Source: CAZMOK01 sp964644135 | Lineage (GTDB): Bacteria > Bacteroidota > Bacteroidia > Bacteroidales > JAGOPY01 | Reading direction: 5' to 3' | DNA length: 64,000 nucleotides | Assembly (NCBI GenBank): GCA_964644135.1 | Contig: CAZXWD010000001.1 | Coordinates: 1-64,000, forward strand | The notes under the pieces: model-generated | Database searches by the model: none | The model's input: only the letters and a program-made list of their open reading frames with translations | What the model was told of the DNA's origin: nothing | Made by a program: the position numbers and the translations under genes | Part shown: positions 30,895 to 44,800 of the stretch, in pieces | How positions within the stretch are numbered: the stretch's first letter is position 1 | Layout: every line of letters begins with the position of its first letter

Positions 30895-32133
30895 TTATAT
30901 TTCGGCATAATATACATCAATGTCAATAGTTCCTCCCGATCCGCTGACAGCAGTTGCTCCAATATAAACTTTCAGAGCAGAATTGGCAGGAGCGTCTTCA
31001 AAACTTCCCGAATTCTGCTTTACATCGATCCGCTTGGCGCTGCTTTCCAGAAAAGCATTTGTCCAGCTTATGATCGAACTGGCCGAAGCTCCGAATCTTA
31101 AGTACAAGGTTTCGCTTCCAAAGTCGTATGCACTGCCAATATTGTCTATAGTTGCTATAGCCATAACAGGCCATATAACCTTACCAGCAACCGCTGAAAT
31201 GACCGTAAGGCCTCCGTCGATATCATTTAACAACTGGGAAGAAGTTATGCTTATAGAGGCCTTTAAAAGCCCTGTCCCGGCAGCTCCCGTTGCTCCGGTC
31301 GGCCCTGTTCCTCCGTCTATCCCTGCGGGGCCGGTTCCTCCTGTGTAACCAGTCGTTCCGGTTATCCCTGTGTATCCTGTTGATCCTGTCAGTCCTGTTT
31401 TTCCAGTAGCACCCGTCATGCCTGTGCCGCCTGTCTGACCGGTAGGACCCTGGGCACCGTTGGATCCTGTTATCCCTGTTGCTCCGGTAGGGCCGGTCGG
31501 GCCTGATCCGGTAGCCCCGGTAATACCTGTCGCTCCCGTGTCTCCGTCAGTACCTGTTGCACCTGTAACACCAGTGCCGCCTGTAGGACCGTCGTATATT
31601 TTTTCAACATATACTGTTCCGCTTACCGTGGTTCCGCTTACAGCCATTGAAGCAGTAAAATATCCGTATGTATCCGCCAGGTTGGTTACCGATAAAACTT
31701 TTCCTTTCTGATCACCGTCGGTCTGCCCGGACTGGTTTACAGTTACATCCTGAACGTCAATCGTAGCAGTGTTTCCGCTTATATCCTGCTTTACACCATT
31801 GATATAAGCAGACATGACTGCCTGAGCTCCGGTATATCCTTTAGGTGCTCCTGCAGGACTGCAGGGAATAAGAATTGTGTTCTTATCGAAAACAGCATAA
31901 ATTACATCAGCAGGATTTGCCCCTGTCGCTCCGGTAACACCGGTTACTCCTGTTATTCCTGTGCTTCCTGTTGTTCCCACTCCTGTCGCACCGGTAGCCC
32001 CGGTAGCTCCTGTTGCACCCGTCGGTCCTGTCTGCCCCGAACCGGTAGCGCCTGTCGGCCCGGTATTACCGTCACGGCCTTTTAATACGCGGACAGAATT
32101 GGAGCCGTATTTATCGATTAAATTATTCGACAT
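30895..32133 (-). CDS. collagen-like fibre protein 2
   Basis: 412 aa. A short N-terminus leads into collagen triplets (~20-75), then a beta-rich insert (~75-195, DVIYAVFDKNTILIPCSPAG and DVQDVTVNQSGQTDGDQKGK), a second triplet run (~195-290) and a C-terminal beta domain (~292-412). Its start overlaps the preceding gene (32123). It probably forms a trimer with a bend or knob between two collagen rods, and may bind carbohydrates or another virion protein. Partner of fibre protein 1. Confidence 0.8.
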   Translation of the reverse strand: MSNNLIDKYGSNSVRVLKGRDGNTGPTGATGSGQTGPTGATGATGATGATGVGTTGSTGITGVTGVTGATGANPADVIYAVFDKNTILIPCSPAGAPKGYTGAQAVMSAYINGVKQDISGNTATIDVQDVTVNQSGQTDGDQKGKVLSVTNLADTYGYFTASMAVSGTTVSGTVYVEKIYDGPTGGTGVTGATGTDGDTGATGITGATGSGPTGPTGATGITGSNGAQGPTGQTGGTGMTGATGKTGLTGSTGYTGITGTTGYTGGTGPAGIDGGTGPTGATGAAGTGLLKASISITSSQLLNDIDGGLTVISAVAGKVIWPVMAIATIDNIGSAYDFGSETLYLRFGASASSIISWTNAFLESSAKRIDVKQNSGSFEDAPANSALKVYIGATAVSGSGGTIDIDVYYAEI

Positions 32134-32767
32134 ATCTTACGTTTTTGAAAAGTTCAGTAATTATCGTGTTGTTGCTGACTATGTGCTGAACATAGGATCT
32201 GACTTCTTCTGCTTCATCTGCCCTTCCGTATTGACAGAGATAAGTAATAGAGTCAAATAAAGCATTCAAAAGAGAGATGTTATACGATTCCAGCAGGTTT
32301 ACCACAGGAGTCTCGATATTTGCCGTTAACATCCGGATATCTTCCCACAGGTTCCACAAAAAAGCAGAATACATTACATCATAGGCTTCCCAGGCATCTA
32401 CAGAAGATCCGTCTATTGTATCACCTGAATAGGTAATGCTGATTTTATAGATACCATCTTCAAAATAGGTATAACCACTTCCGAAAATATCGGATACAGA
32501 AATAACCAGGCCTTCACTACGATCAAAATAATCTGAAAATTCAGAAGAGCCTTTGAGGTATTCAAGTGTTTTTTGTACTGTTCCGGTATCAATTTCTAAT
32601 GTGATCTTATCAATGTCTGATTCGATTGGAAGGCTTCCGCTATCACCGCCGTAACCATTCGGATATTCCGAGTCGTAGACAGGTGTTTCGTCCATGATAT
32701 TAAAGGATTTTCCCGATCCTCTAACGTCTAACCTGGTCGCAATGTTTAGTGCTTTGTAATCAGCCAT
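32123..32767 (-). CDS. hypothetical virion-associated protein, 214 aa
   Basis: Acidic protein with a Gly/Ser-rich N-terminal part (YPNGYGGDSGSLPIES), a beta-rich middle (GLVISVSDIFGSGYTYFEDG) and a helical C-terminal half (LLESYNISLLNALFDSITYL). First gene of a unit that continues into the collagen-like fibres, with its own Bacteroides-type promoter. Likely structural (fibre attachment or adaptor), but no family is recognised. Confidence 0.55.
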   Translation of the reverse strand: MADYKALNIATRLDVRGSGKSFNIMDETPVYDSEYPNGYGGDSGSLPIESDIDKITLEIDTGTVQKTLEYLKGSSEFSDYFDRSEGLVISVSDIFGSGYTYFEDGIYKISITYSGDTIDGSSVDAWEAYDVMYSAFLWNLWEDIRMLTANIETPVVNLLESYNISLLNALFDSITYLCQYGRADEAEEVRSYVQHIVSNNTIITELFKNVRYVE

Positions 32768-32784
32768 ATTGTAACTGTTTGAAA

Positions 32785-32816
32785 CAAATTTAGAAGATTA
32801 GCCCTGTAAAGGCAAT
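32785..32816 (-). promoter_or_regulatory. Bacteroides-type promoter for fibre/glycosylation unit
   Basis: On the - strand ATTG at 32816-32813, a 20-base spacer, then TAAATTTG at 32792-32785 match TTTG-N20-TAnnTTTG apart from one base in the -33 box. Transcription would start about 10 bases before the ATG at 32767. Confidence 0.55.
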
Positions 32817-32817
32817 T

Positions 32818-35800
32818 TTATTTCCAGTCCGAAGACCCACCGGTACGCCTCTTTCTTTTGTAATCGCTCTTTTTAATGTCAAGATCCCACTGAAACCATG
32901 TCTTCATTTGAGAAGCACCGGAACCGGCAGGAAGGATTTTTATAAGCCTGTTAACCCACTTAGCATCCCCGGGCTCATTTCCCTTTACTGTTTTGCTCTG
33001 GTAAAACGCCTTCTTGTCGAGCCATTCTTTAATATCATCCGGTTCAGTTCCCATATCTTCAAGAGTATCCCAGGCCCAATCAGGAGTGTATTCGTACATA
33101 ACCCATGGAATGAATGCCTCTGTGAAAGTCAAAACATCAGTTATATAGCCAAGTATAGGCATTGGATATCGTATCAGAAACAACAAATTATCAGGAGTGG
33201 CAAAATACAACACGTCTCCAAGCAATCTCTGCCTTACTATATCTAAAAGGAAATCTCTGGATTTTTGCAGTGCTGTTTTTTCATCATCATCATCATCATC
33301 CATCATAGCTGCTATCATATATGCCATAGCACTGGCTACCTGAATCGTATGGTTAAGAAGTTTTCTAAAAGCTCTTTTGTCTCCAGGATCAAGATCGCTG
33401 TATTTGATATTCGAGCCTTCAGCCTGCCGATAAAGATACCTGGAGCTTTTCATGAGCTCCTCGACGGACATTTTGTTAAATTTCGAATAGATCTCTTCCT
33501 GGCTGGTATCTGGCCCTGCAAATTTGTACTTCTTATGTATTTTTTCTTTTACAGATTTAGGCATCATGTTATACATAAGGACATTAAAGCCTACGGCAGC
33601 AGCAGGATATATGCCTCTTCTGAAGTGTCCGTTCCTGTCGATGTATCCTTTAGCAAAATAATTCGCAATAAAAGCGGGCATCCAGTTTCTGAATTCCATC
33701 AGAGCTGCCCCCCCAGGTTTGTACCCTAAAAGTATCTGGTTGGCCACACCATAGTCACCATGGATTTCACGTACATTGTCCTGATAGGTTCTTCTTCTGC
33801 TTAACTCAATAGCAGGTTTTCCAGGTTTTAACTCACCTTTCCAGTCGTACCGGCTCCATTCCTCCTGGCTAAATTGTCCTGCATAGGCCACACCATGATT
33901 GACAAACTCGACAGCAGAAACAAGTGCCAGCGCTGCACTGGTAAATCCTTGTTTAAGTTTTTTGGCACTGTCAAGACTGTGTTCATGAGTTACATCGAGT
34001 ATGTTGTGGTACCTGAGCAGTTGTCTTGTCTTCCAGGGGTTAAAAATTACCCTGGCAAAGCCTCTTGCAAATTCAAGATCTGTAAGATTCACTTTGTTTT
34101 GCAGAATACCAATTCCCAGGTTAACCGCCTGTGCTTTCCAGTTCCAGGCAAGAGAACGCAATGCAAGGGCAGACATGAGAAAACGTATCGTGTTGCCAAG
34201 CCACAATGCCATTCCGGGCTCGGTATATCCGTAAATCTGTTTATCCCCGTACTGTGATATAAACTTCAATGTGTTTTGGAAAGGAGTTTCCAAAGGATTG
34301 TCAAGAGAAAATCTTTTTTGGAAAAATTCATGTAAAGGAATGACTTTCTCCATGTGCCATTTCCTGGTCTTACTGAAAAGGTGCTGTTCCATTACTTCCC
34401 TTCGGTTTTCACTTTCTAAAAGCACTTTACCTATCCTCTGGTTTCCGACAACACCTATATTTCGTACCCTGCCTTTACTTACAGGATCCTGTTTTTTGTA
34501 CAGCTTTTTAGCTGTGTTATAATAATCTCTCAGAACAGTAATATCTCCGTTATGAATATCGAACTGTTCTTTAAGCTCATAATACCTGTATGTTTTCTCG
34601 CCGTCTGCAGTCTTAACCTGTATTTCTACTCCATCATATTTAGAAGGAGCAAGAAGTTTGCGAAGGCCTTTGTGCCAGGGTGTCAGTGTTAAAGCACGCA
34701 GACCATACTGTTTGATCGAGCTTCTCTTTCCGGCAAATACCTGTGGTGCTTTGATCAAAGGCTGTACTCTGGCAGCTTTATTCGGATTATCCATGATCGC
34801 CCTGTGCTTGTCATCATACTTGGCATAAAAATCATAGATGTATCTTATGAATAACCGCTCTGTAGGATTCATCTCAGCTGTGGCATTCTTGCGGATGTAT
34901 TTAGTGTCTCCCTGCTCTGTAGTTATTATGCCCCAACGGATTTTGAATCCATAGTCTGCCTTAGCGCCCCGGTACTTGAATTTTCCAAAGAGAACATCTG
35001 AAGGTTGCCCAAAGAACAGGTTCATCATTTTCTTGATGTTTATATGTTCTTCGTCAACTTTAGATCTTTGATCACGAATGACTGTTGCATAGTATTGCAT
35101 CGTGGCATGTTGAATACTGATCAGCCTATCGTTTATGAAACCAAAGTTTTTAACGAAACCGCCAAGATCTCCGCCAAACTCGATCCCTTCTTCAAGTGCT
35201 CTCGCCTCATCAAGATCAAGGTTTTTTCCAAGCATAAACATGGCAATCGTTGCCAGCTTGTAGTCGTTGTTGCCTTTTTTGTTTTCCTGTCGAACCTGTT
35301 TTACAATCGTCCGGATAGACATATACTCATGGAAATAAGTCTGCAGGGGTCCGGCAAGCTTAGGTTCCATGTCTTTAATTCTCTCCCAGTAATAGATCAG
35401 CCTGTTGGATGACAGGTTCATCAGGTTATCCAATGAGCCTATCTCAGCTATGATCTCAGCATATGTTTCCCTGTCTTTCTTAAACTTCTCCTGTTGTGCC
35501 TCGGACATGTCCGGCTTGATCGTTTTTATCGAGTCCAGAGTGGTCAGTTTTCTCTTTGGAATGCCTAATTCATCTCTTGCAACACTGTCCGACTCATCAG
35601 ATCTGAGATGGAGCAAGGTATGAATATCTGCCTGTGCAATTTCCTCATCGGTTAATCCTTTTGCTCTGAGTTGTTGACGAATGGAAGATGCAGGAGAAAG
35701 AATTGAAAAACCGGTTTCGTTACTGATTGTATCAAGCGTCTCACCTTCAGGAAGCTGTTCATTGATCCATACCAAGGCCTTGCGCTGTATTTCAAGGGCC

Positions 35801-38800
35801 CGGTTTGAAAGAGTCTTTAATGCTCTTTCATCCCTATGGAACGACTGGAGGGTTTCAAGGTGTCTTTTCTTATGTATCTCGACCATTTTGGCCGTTCTTT
35901 TAGGAACTTCTTTTACAGGAACAACTTCTTCGAAGGTGACATTTGTTACTTTTCCATCTTCGTTCATCTCGAAGTTGATCGGTATAATGCCCATTTTATT
36001 GATCTTATGACCGTTCTTTTCCTGCATGTATCTGTAGAAGTTCACTTGCATGCCATGCTGAACTCTTTTGCTGTCCTCTGTATCGGCAAAAGGCTTTTTC
36101 ATTCTTGCACCGTCCTGGGCTTTAGCATACTTATCGGTCAGTTCTCCGTCTGCGTCATGGACTTTATCTACCGAGGTTTTGAAGTCGTAAATATCTCTGG
36201 AGCCGTCCGGGTGGATCCTCTGATAGTCTATGTGCCCTGCCAGGTAATCATCAACTGAGGCTACTTTTTCCTCAAAGATCTCTTCCAGGCCTTCAGGATT
36301 AATTTTCTCATCAATGTATTCATTGATCTTATCAGCTAAGGTTTCAATTACCTCTTCAGATATATAATCAGTTGCGTTGCTGGGTATAGCTTTGCCTTCA
36401 CGTATTGCCTGGATAGTTTCATGAAGCATCGTTCCTACGTCTCTCTGATGATCCCACATGGCCATCACCTCTTGTATCCGTTCACGGATCTCTTTGCTCG
36501 ACATTCTCGGCAAATTGTTTACTGTACGGATAGACTGTTCTTTGAAAACAACAGATTCAGCTGCCCTTCGTTTATTAAAGCCCTGTGCCTGCATAGATTT
36601 GATCAAAGCAGAGACAGACTTAATCGGTGTTTTGCCGTCCGGATGCGTGTAGGAATGACTGTCCTTGTCGAAATCCACTTCCTCCCCCTGGTTTTTCTGG
36701 AACTGTACCATTTTCATCTTGCTGTCTTCGGAAATGATACCGTCTTTGTTGTTCCAGATAGCTTTTGCCATGTCCATGGCAATGTCTTCTTTGGTGTCCT
36801 GACGGAAATATCTTTTCACCTCCTGCCAGAACTCGGCAACTGCTTGCTTAATCTGTTTCCAGGTGGTGTCAGCGGCCATGATTTCCGCGGCGTAATCAGT
36901 TCCCATTCTACCTATTGCAATGACGGCTTCCTCTTCAGTGCCGAACATCTCGATCAGTTTTTTCTTTGTCGGATGATCTTCAGGAAGCGCATGCCAGTAA
37001 ATGTGAGCGTGTTCATGATAATAGGTTGACTGTACTGCATTATCAGGATCAATGTAGACAGCATTCCCGAAAGCAGCACCGATCTTATTGGCATCAAAAT
37101 ACTCAAGGTGGCCAAAGGTTTTCTTGACATACCTGATAAATGCAGCCCTGTTATTGAAGACCACGACTGAAGGATAATGTTTACGAAACTGCCCTGCAAT
37201 GAATGACTGAACATCCGGATCTTCCGAGGCAAGCATTTCTCCAATAGCATCACCTTTGTTCATATACTTAACCTCATCACTGTCCTGATGTTGAGCAGGA
37301 TCTTCATAGAGACGTATCTTATAGATGAAGAGTCCTTTTTTCCGGGTTCCTTTCGCAAAGTTCTTGGTATGGTCAAACGAAGCGTTTTCTTTCAGGTCTT
37401 CAAGATCAGCAAATCCTTCTTGTTTTGCCCAATCATTAGGGTCTTTTAATTTATCGATACCGGAATAGTACCCGCCCGGGCCAACTTCAATTAAAGTACC
37501 ATCAGGAAGTTTATACAATCCGGATTCAAGCTGTTGTGTCCTCGAGGTTGCTGTTTTTCTTCCCGATTTGATTTTTTCAATATTGTGTGGTTGCATTGCC
37601 AGAGGTTTAGCAAGCCTGGTTTCATCCGGACCGTGAGGATTGAACCGTTCCATAAACCTTTCTTTTCTTGCATCGGTCATCTTCGGGGTTTGACCGTGCT
37701 TGTCTTTGTAAAGCCAATCTGCAGGAGCATGTATTTCCGCATCGTATCCTATTTTTACGGCTGCTTTTACACCGGCCTCATCGACACCGCTCTGACCGCC
37801 GCTTCTGACAAGTCTTGGCCTGTAGGTGAGTTTTGGGTTTTTCAGTACTTTTTCGAGGAACTCATGTACGATTTCATCAACATCAGACTGTTCTATGCCA
37901 TTTTTAGCAAAGGTGTCCAGCCCATTACCTGCAATGTTTATTTCCTCCGGTTTGTATTTGTTTATAAGATCAATGGTTTCATTAACAAGCCGCTTCATTT
38001 CTGAAGGGGTATGCAGTTCGTTCCAGGGAACTTTATGATATCTTTTTCCGTTATCAGTAACGAACTTCTTTGTAGCTATTTCGCCTCCACTTTCATAGTT
38101 TATGGCTATGGCTATGGTAAGATCCGCCTGAGCGTTTCGTTTTGTTCTGGAAGGATAACCTGTTTGTTTCGATTTTGTAAAAAGTATTCCATGACGGCGC
38201 TCACCCCGTTCTCTGGCCATTTGGACATTGTCATCGGCAAATTCTTTTATTACATCGGAAACCTTTTTATTGACCTTATCCGCACGGGATTTGAAGTAAT
38301 CGATTGCCTTTTTTGCCAGTGGAGAATCTGCAAAGAGCTGTCGGAGCTGGCTCAGGTTTTTTGCATCTTTCATCTTAGCAGCAATTACTTTGGCAATCCT
38401 CTTGTAAAAATTAACACGGTACCTGGGATGTGTGAACGTAACCGGCCATTCACCGTTAATGTCAAATTCCGGGTGCGTTCTTAATATCGCATCATGTATA
38501 TCCTGACGATCATAAGCACTTATCTGATCCAAATCTGCCTTTAGCCAGAAGTCGTACATTCTCTCGCCCAGCTCTACCATATAGCTCGGAGATACCAGTT
38601 TTGTAAAGTTGCCGTTCCATGTGCTGAACGAGGGACCATATACATAAGCCAAATAAAGCACGAACTTGTCTTTCATCTCTTTGGGCAGCTTGTCAAAATC
38701 CCTGTGGATCAGCTGGAGTTTCTGCTGTGGAATATCGTTTCTTGCATACTGTTCAAGAATTTGCAACTTATGATTAATCGTATTGCTGTACATTACCTTC

Positions 38801-41800
38801 TGGATCATTCCAAGAAAGGCATTACTCTCTCCTTCTTTTTCCACAAGTTCCCACAGTTCTTTCCTCAAGGTCTTAAATCCGAGGTCTTCAATATCGATTG
38901 CCTTTAGAAGCAACACATTGGTCATTGCCCTGTTAAGAGTCGCATTTTGATCATCATATAACCTGCGGCCAAGTATCGTCTCGTAAGCAAGTCGGATCTC
39001 GTTGAGTATGCTTCTTATGCCTTCGGTCATCAACAGGTTCCTACGAAGAACATATTTTCTTGCGATTTCCATTGAACGGGCAGCATTTCTGACATGTACC
39101 GACCATGTCATGTCCGGATTCCTGAGTGATGATGTGTCTATGGCATCAAGTCCGTTTAGCCTGACAAGCTCATAGGCGACTTCTGCTTTATTATATTCCT
39201 CAGGAGTGTTAGGAACCTCTCTTGATACATCAATGAAGTCCATGACCCTCTGGATATCTCTGGAGAGGTATTTCAATCGCCGGATCGTATCAAGAATTTC
39301 ATGATCAATGTTTTTGTCCTTTCTAAGCTCTTCCCACATGACTTTGTCACTGAAAGATTCTCCGGCTTTCTTTTTCTTGCGCTCCATCTGGATATACCTT
39401 CTTCCGGTATATGATGTAAACAGAGCAGAAAGGTTGTCAATATGGTTACGTACAGCTTTATCTATTGCTTTAGGATCGGTACTTCTGTCAAGCTCGGTAT
39501 TGGTCATCAGTGAGGTCGTAAACATATTGGCCGTAATCTCATTAAGCCCCATATCTTCTATTTTAGGATCCTTTCCGTTGTCCAGTGCCATATTCAACAG
39601 GTTTCCGATATGGTTCTTTACAACTCCGAAGCGGTCCCTGACAAAGCCGTTCAGTACGATTTGTTTTTTCTGAAAATCTTTTCCTGTGCTTAAAAGGGGG
39701 ATGGTTATATTTTCAAACCGGGCCTTGAATTTCAGTTTGTGCTTTTTAACGAAATCAAAAGTGGTCTGTAGCTTGGCCATGATGCCGATGACTCTGCGGC
39801 CTACGTTGTTTTTCCTGTGGGCAGCAAGGTTGTCGCTGAGCAGGTTTTGTCTGCCTGATTCGCGGCCTTCTTTTTTGTTCTTTTCCCGGATGTTCTTAAC
39901 GGTCTCATCGTAAGCCTTCAGGTTAATCGGTGCATTAAGCATATCGAACAGCTCCGGTCTGCGGTAGTCCTGATGTACCAGTCGCATGCTAAGGTTAACT
40001 TTTGCCTGCGGGCTTTCTGTTCCGGTAACTGTTTCTCCTTCCCTGTTTTTATGGAGTGTTTCAACAAACCTTTTGTCCCCGTCAAAATCACTTCCGGCAA
40101 TAAGCTGGCTGTTCTGGTCAGTGATAATGATGTTGCCGGCTCCCGGAATATTTCCTTTCAGCCTGGCCACGTTATGCGAATGGTAATCATCGGCAGGAAC
40201 CCTGGTGACAATTACAAGTTCTCCGGGAACATAATACTTGCTTCCTCTTTTTTCTATCTCCCATTCCATTAACTTACCGGTATCCGGATCAATCATATCC
40301 GGAAACTGCGTGGCATATTCAATCGCTTCTTTTTTAGTCTTGAACCCTTGTTCTATTCTTGCCCCGTCTATGTTAGCCAAGATTTCCGGCATATGAACAT
40401 TCTTTCCATTGGAAGATTTTCTCATTGGCCGAAGACCGATATCACCTACAGGAACCTCCTGCAGTGAAACCCTGTTAACCTGACGTTCCAGAACTTTCCT
40501 CTCAGCAATGGAGGCAAAGATCTTTTGCAGCATAGTAGCATAGTAAGGATTGGAAAGATCACCGCCTTTCCTAACATATTCCCACAGTTCAGGTAACTGA
40601 TCTTTATTGATTTCGTTAAGCAACAGTCGGCGCTTCTTCTTATGGTCGAACTTATCGAACATCTCGATAAATTCATCCATAGCCTGCTGGTGGTTTTCAT
40701 CCCACAGCTGACCGATACGATCTGCATTGGGCAGATTGATCATGTTACCTATAGACTGTTTTGCCTGCTTTAGCGTGTTCGGCCTTGTCGGGTGCCTGAG
40801 ATCCTGCTGGATAAAGAAATTATCGTTAAACCTGTCAAACGACTCGATGTTCTCACTGACAAGGTTTTCTCCATCAAATACTTTGTTGACCGGGCCTTCT
40901 GCCAGTTTTGTTCCTGATTTGAAACTGAGAGTGTCCAGCTTATTGCTCTTCATCAGTTGATAGATCTTTCCATAGATCGAGTCGGGAAACTGTTTTGCCA
41001 AATCATCAATAACAAGCACATTGGTTTTTGTCAGTGCCCTGGTTCCGCTTGGATCGACTAAAGAGTAAAGAGCCTTTGTATGGTTAAGCTGATCGTAATG
41101 GTTCGTTCTGGTAAAGATCGACCCTATGGAGACGGCTAATTTGTCTGCAAAGGATCTTGTCATAAATTGAATGCCGTCAAAAATTTCTTCTCCGTTTATG
41201 ACCGGATCATTTAAAATGGCATGTTTTTGTTTTTTGCCAACTCCGCCTTCGACGTGTGTGTTCGGGCTGTATCCTGGTGAATTGGTACTCCCTGCACGTT
41301 TGACCATATCGACAAATCCATTGTCGTATTGTTCTGGCCTTCCAAAAGCGATCATGTCGCTTTCATATTTGTTAATGGCAAAATTGTAAAGGAAATTCTT
41401 GATTTCTGCTCTTCTTTTATCCGGATCGATCAAATCCTGGTCTTCTTTGGATATCCCTTCAATGATGAGACTATTTACCATTTCGATTTCTGCTTCGATC
41501 TCTTCAGGTGTTGCCATGTTCTTTTGGTGCGGAGAGGCATCATAGATGGCTTTATATGTTTTGGCCCCGTTGGAATACTTTGGAACCTGTATTATATAAA
41601 ACTGCTTTTTATCGCCGAACTGTCCCATGTATTGCTGATAGGTTTCAGCCTTGGCCACATTGTTACTATCGGAAGACCGGAAGAGCCTGAACAGAGTCAT
41701 AATGATATCTGATTCGACCATGTCCCTGGATTCAATCGAATTACTTGTCTTGGCATCGAATATTCCAGTAACACGTGAGAGGCCTATCTCGTGCCTGCCG

Positions 41801-44800
41801 GTAATTGGGTTTGACGGAAGCTTCATGTGAAGCTGTATGATCCGGTTGTTCTTGTAAGGTTTGCCGTGACGCAACTCCTCTATGCCTTGCATTGACCGGA
41901 TCAGGTTCGAAGATTGTTCAAAACTGGCCTCGCGGTTTCCTTCGATGTTCGAAAAGTTAAGCGATATGTTACTTTCGTCCTTGAGTATGTTGACCAATTT
42001 GCCAATATTGGAACTTATCCTGACTTCTTTTCCGTCTATGATTTTCTTTCCAGGCTCCCGGGTAAAATAAGCAATGGCATTTTTGACATTCTGTTCTGTC
42101 GGCATATCAGAATGAAGGAATCCATTTTTAGAACGAATCGCAGTGAAGATGTTTGGCCTGTATATTTCTCTTGCCGTATATTTTTTCTCTGTCTCAGGAT
42201 TTTCCATGTATTGAAGCCAGAACTTGCTTTCAATACCTGTGATCAGTTCAAAAAACTCAGCATACAACTCGTTTTGTTCCTGGTACATTTCCTCATAGGC
42301 CTGTTCAGAACTTACTTCTTTTCTTTTCCTTTTTTCTGTGATCTCAACAGACCTGCTCATATAATCCTTATAGGCTGCTGCAAGGGCTTTATTAGGGTCT
42401 TTTATGCCTTTGTATGTGAAACTTCGCAGGGTTCTTTTCGTTGTTTCAATAAAATCATCAACACGCGCTCCGGAATTATAGGATTGAATAGAATATGTAT
42501 TGTTTGCGTTCCTGTGCAGACCAACAACTTCCATAAGGTGCATGTTGCCATAAAATGCCTGCATGGATATGATCTGGTCAAAACTGATTATTGATTCATC
42601 TGCAAGTGCTTTGGCCAGATCTGGATATTTCTTTTCAAGCTTGGGAAGGAAAGCAGCCAATGTTTCAGGATTTTTCAAAGCGGCTTTAAATTCCTCGGAC
42701 TTACTCATGTTCATGATCAGTCTCTCAGGCTCCTTCATGCCCTTACTTTCCAGGTGGTGTATGAAGTCTTTAAAAATAGCCCTGAGTGCCCGTACTTTCT
42801 GGTCGGCCGTGGTATAGAATTCACTGTCGTATTCGAACTCGAACCCGATCTTCTCACCTGTAACATCTGCTGTTCTGAGTATGTCGTCGTGATATTCTTC
42901 GACAAGATCCCTGGCATCGTCTATGCCCATGCTTTCAAGAGCGTCTATGATAGCATTAAAGAGGTCTTTAGCTTTAAGATATCCCAGCTCGACAAGTTCC
43001 TTAGCGAAATCAACAATCAATGTCCTGAGCTTCATGTTCTCTTCAGGGGTCCTGGCAAGGTCTTTTTTGCCGCCTGTACGTTTGGCCAGCTCATCTGCGA
43101 TCTGGCTGCCGAGATCTTTCAGTCTCTCTTTCTTTTGCTTAATCTTTTCCTCGTCTGTAAGTTTATCTTCGACAATCTCGTCTGTTTTATTCTTTTTCAG
43201 TTGGCTCTTTTGCTTTCTTTTATCAGGAATATAAGGGTCTTTAATATTCAGAACAACAGAATAAACTCTTAAGGCTTTTGATCCTTCGATACGTTCCATT
43301 AGAGATTCTGCTTCTTTGGCCAGAGCTTGATAATAAGACTGATCTGTTTGATAGTTTTCTCTAAGAGTTTTAAATTCTATTCCGAGAAGTTCTTTTATGT
43401 TTTCAAAGTCCGGCTCAGAATCTTCCTCGAAAAGTTCTTCAAGAAAAGGATCCTCTTTTTTCTTTTTCAGTCTGTTTTCCGCGTATTTTCTTACCTGATC
43501 AATGGCGTTTATCTCTTCTGTTCCCTCATCGATGACTCCTGCATTACCATACAGATCAGAATTTTTCCTATTTGATGCGAAAAAGAAACCCTTTTTTGCT
43601 GAAGACGCACCCGTTAATGCTCCTCTCTTGCTCTTATCGAATTTTTCTATCTTGTCTGTCGAGCCATGATATACTATTGACTTGTCTTTACTTTCCGGAA
43701 AAACATCATCCAAGTATGCGGAATATTCTTGTTTTGTTCCGATCTTAACAAGTTCAGGATTCTCATTGAATAAATCGTCAACACCTTCTTTGACTTTTGT
43801 TTTTTCGAAGCCTTTGTTTTTTGATCTCTCTCCCCATTTGCTAAACTTTTCAAGATCTTCAGCAGAACCTAATATGTGTATCTGATCGGGTTCAAAGACT
43901 ACATATACATCTGTATCGATCGGATCTTTTGTGTCTTTTATGATTACAGCATCATTTCCTAACTTAACAGCCCTATCTATTAGTGTTGATATCCTATTTT
44001 TTAATTTTCCTTTGGAGGGCTTTGCTTTCTTTTTGACGATTATTTCAAAGTCAAAGCTGTACGGGTTTTTTTGATCCGGGGCCCTGGTAACAACAAGTTT
44101 AACCTCGTAACCTTTCTTGAGCAGCTCTGTGATCTTATTGTCGGCTTTGCTCTGATAAGGAATGCCGCCTACATCCACACCATTGATACTTGCTTGCAAC
44201 AAATGCTTATAAGGCCTGCCGGTTGTTGTCTGACGCAAGCGTTTCTGATCAGGAGTCATCTTGTTTCTCGGGGTGTAATTCAGATCGAGGATATCTCCTT
44301 GCTGAACTTGCCTCGGGCTGGCTCCGGACTTACCGCCACGGCTCCTGCGATTGGAATGAAAGGTCGGCTCATTCTCTATTTCAACGAGCTCGTATCCTTT
44401 CTCATCAAGTTCCTTTACAAGTTTTTCTTTCTTGATTTTTTTCTTTGCTGATTCGTCAGTTACTTCCCCTTCTTTCTTTCCGCTCTTAAGTATTGTTTGC
44501 TTTTGCTTATGGAGCTCATCAAGTTTAGTCTTCAAGGTCTTGATCCTGCTCTTATACATATTGATCCAGTCACTGTCAGTGGTAAAACCGCTTTCCAGTG
44601 CTTCATCAAGCTGCTCCTGTAGTGTATTCAACTGGGCAGATGTCGAAGCGATCTCGTCATTCACCTCTTTAGTAAGATGTTCTATCTTCTTGTCGCGCCT
44701 TATCCTGTGTTTCTCAAGACGCTTCTTACGCATTTCTTTGGCCTGTGCTTCACGTTCTGCCTCTTCGGCGCCCTTCTTATCAGCTTCGGCCTTAGTTTGC

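Noticed and set aside
29836..32260. Long + strand frames with Pro-Val-Gly repeats opposite the collagen genes
   Set aside because: They are mirror images of Gly-X-Y codons, lack ribosome sites and signals, and change with codon choice of the collagen genes.
33280..33302. CAT triplet repeat encoding an Asp run
   Set aside because: It simply encodes a short acidic stretch (DDDDDD) in the giant protein; no sign of a regulatory site.
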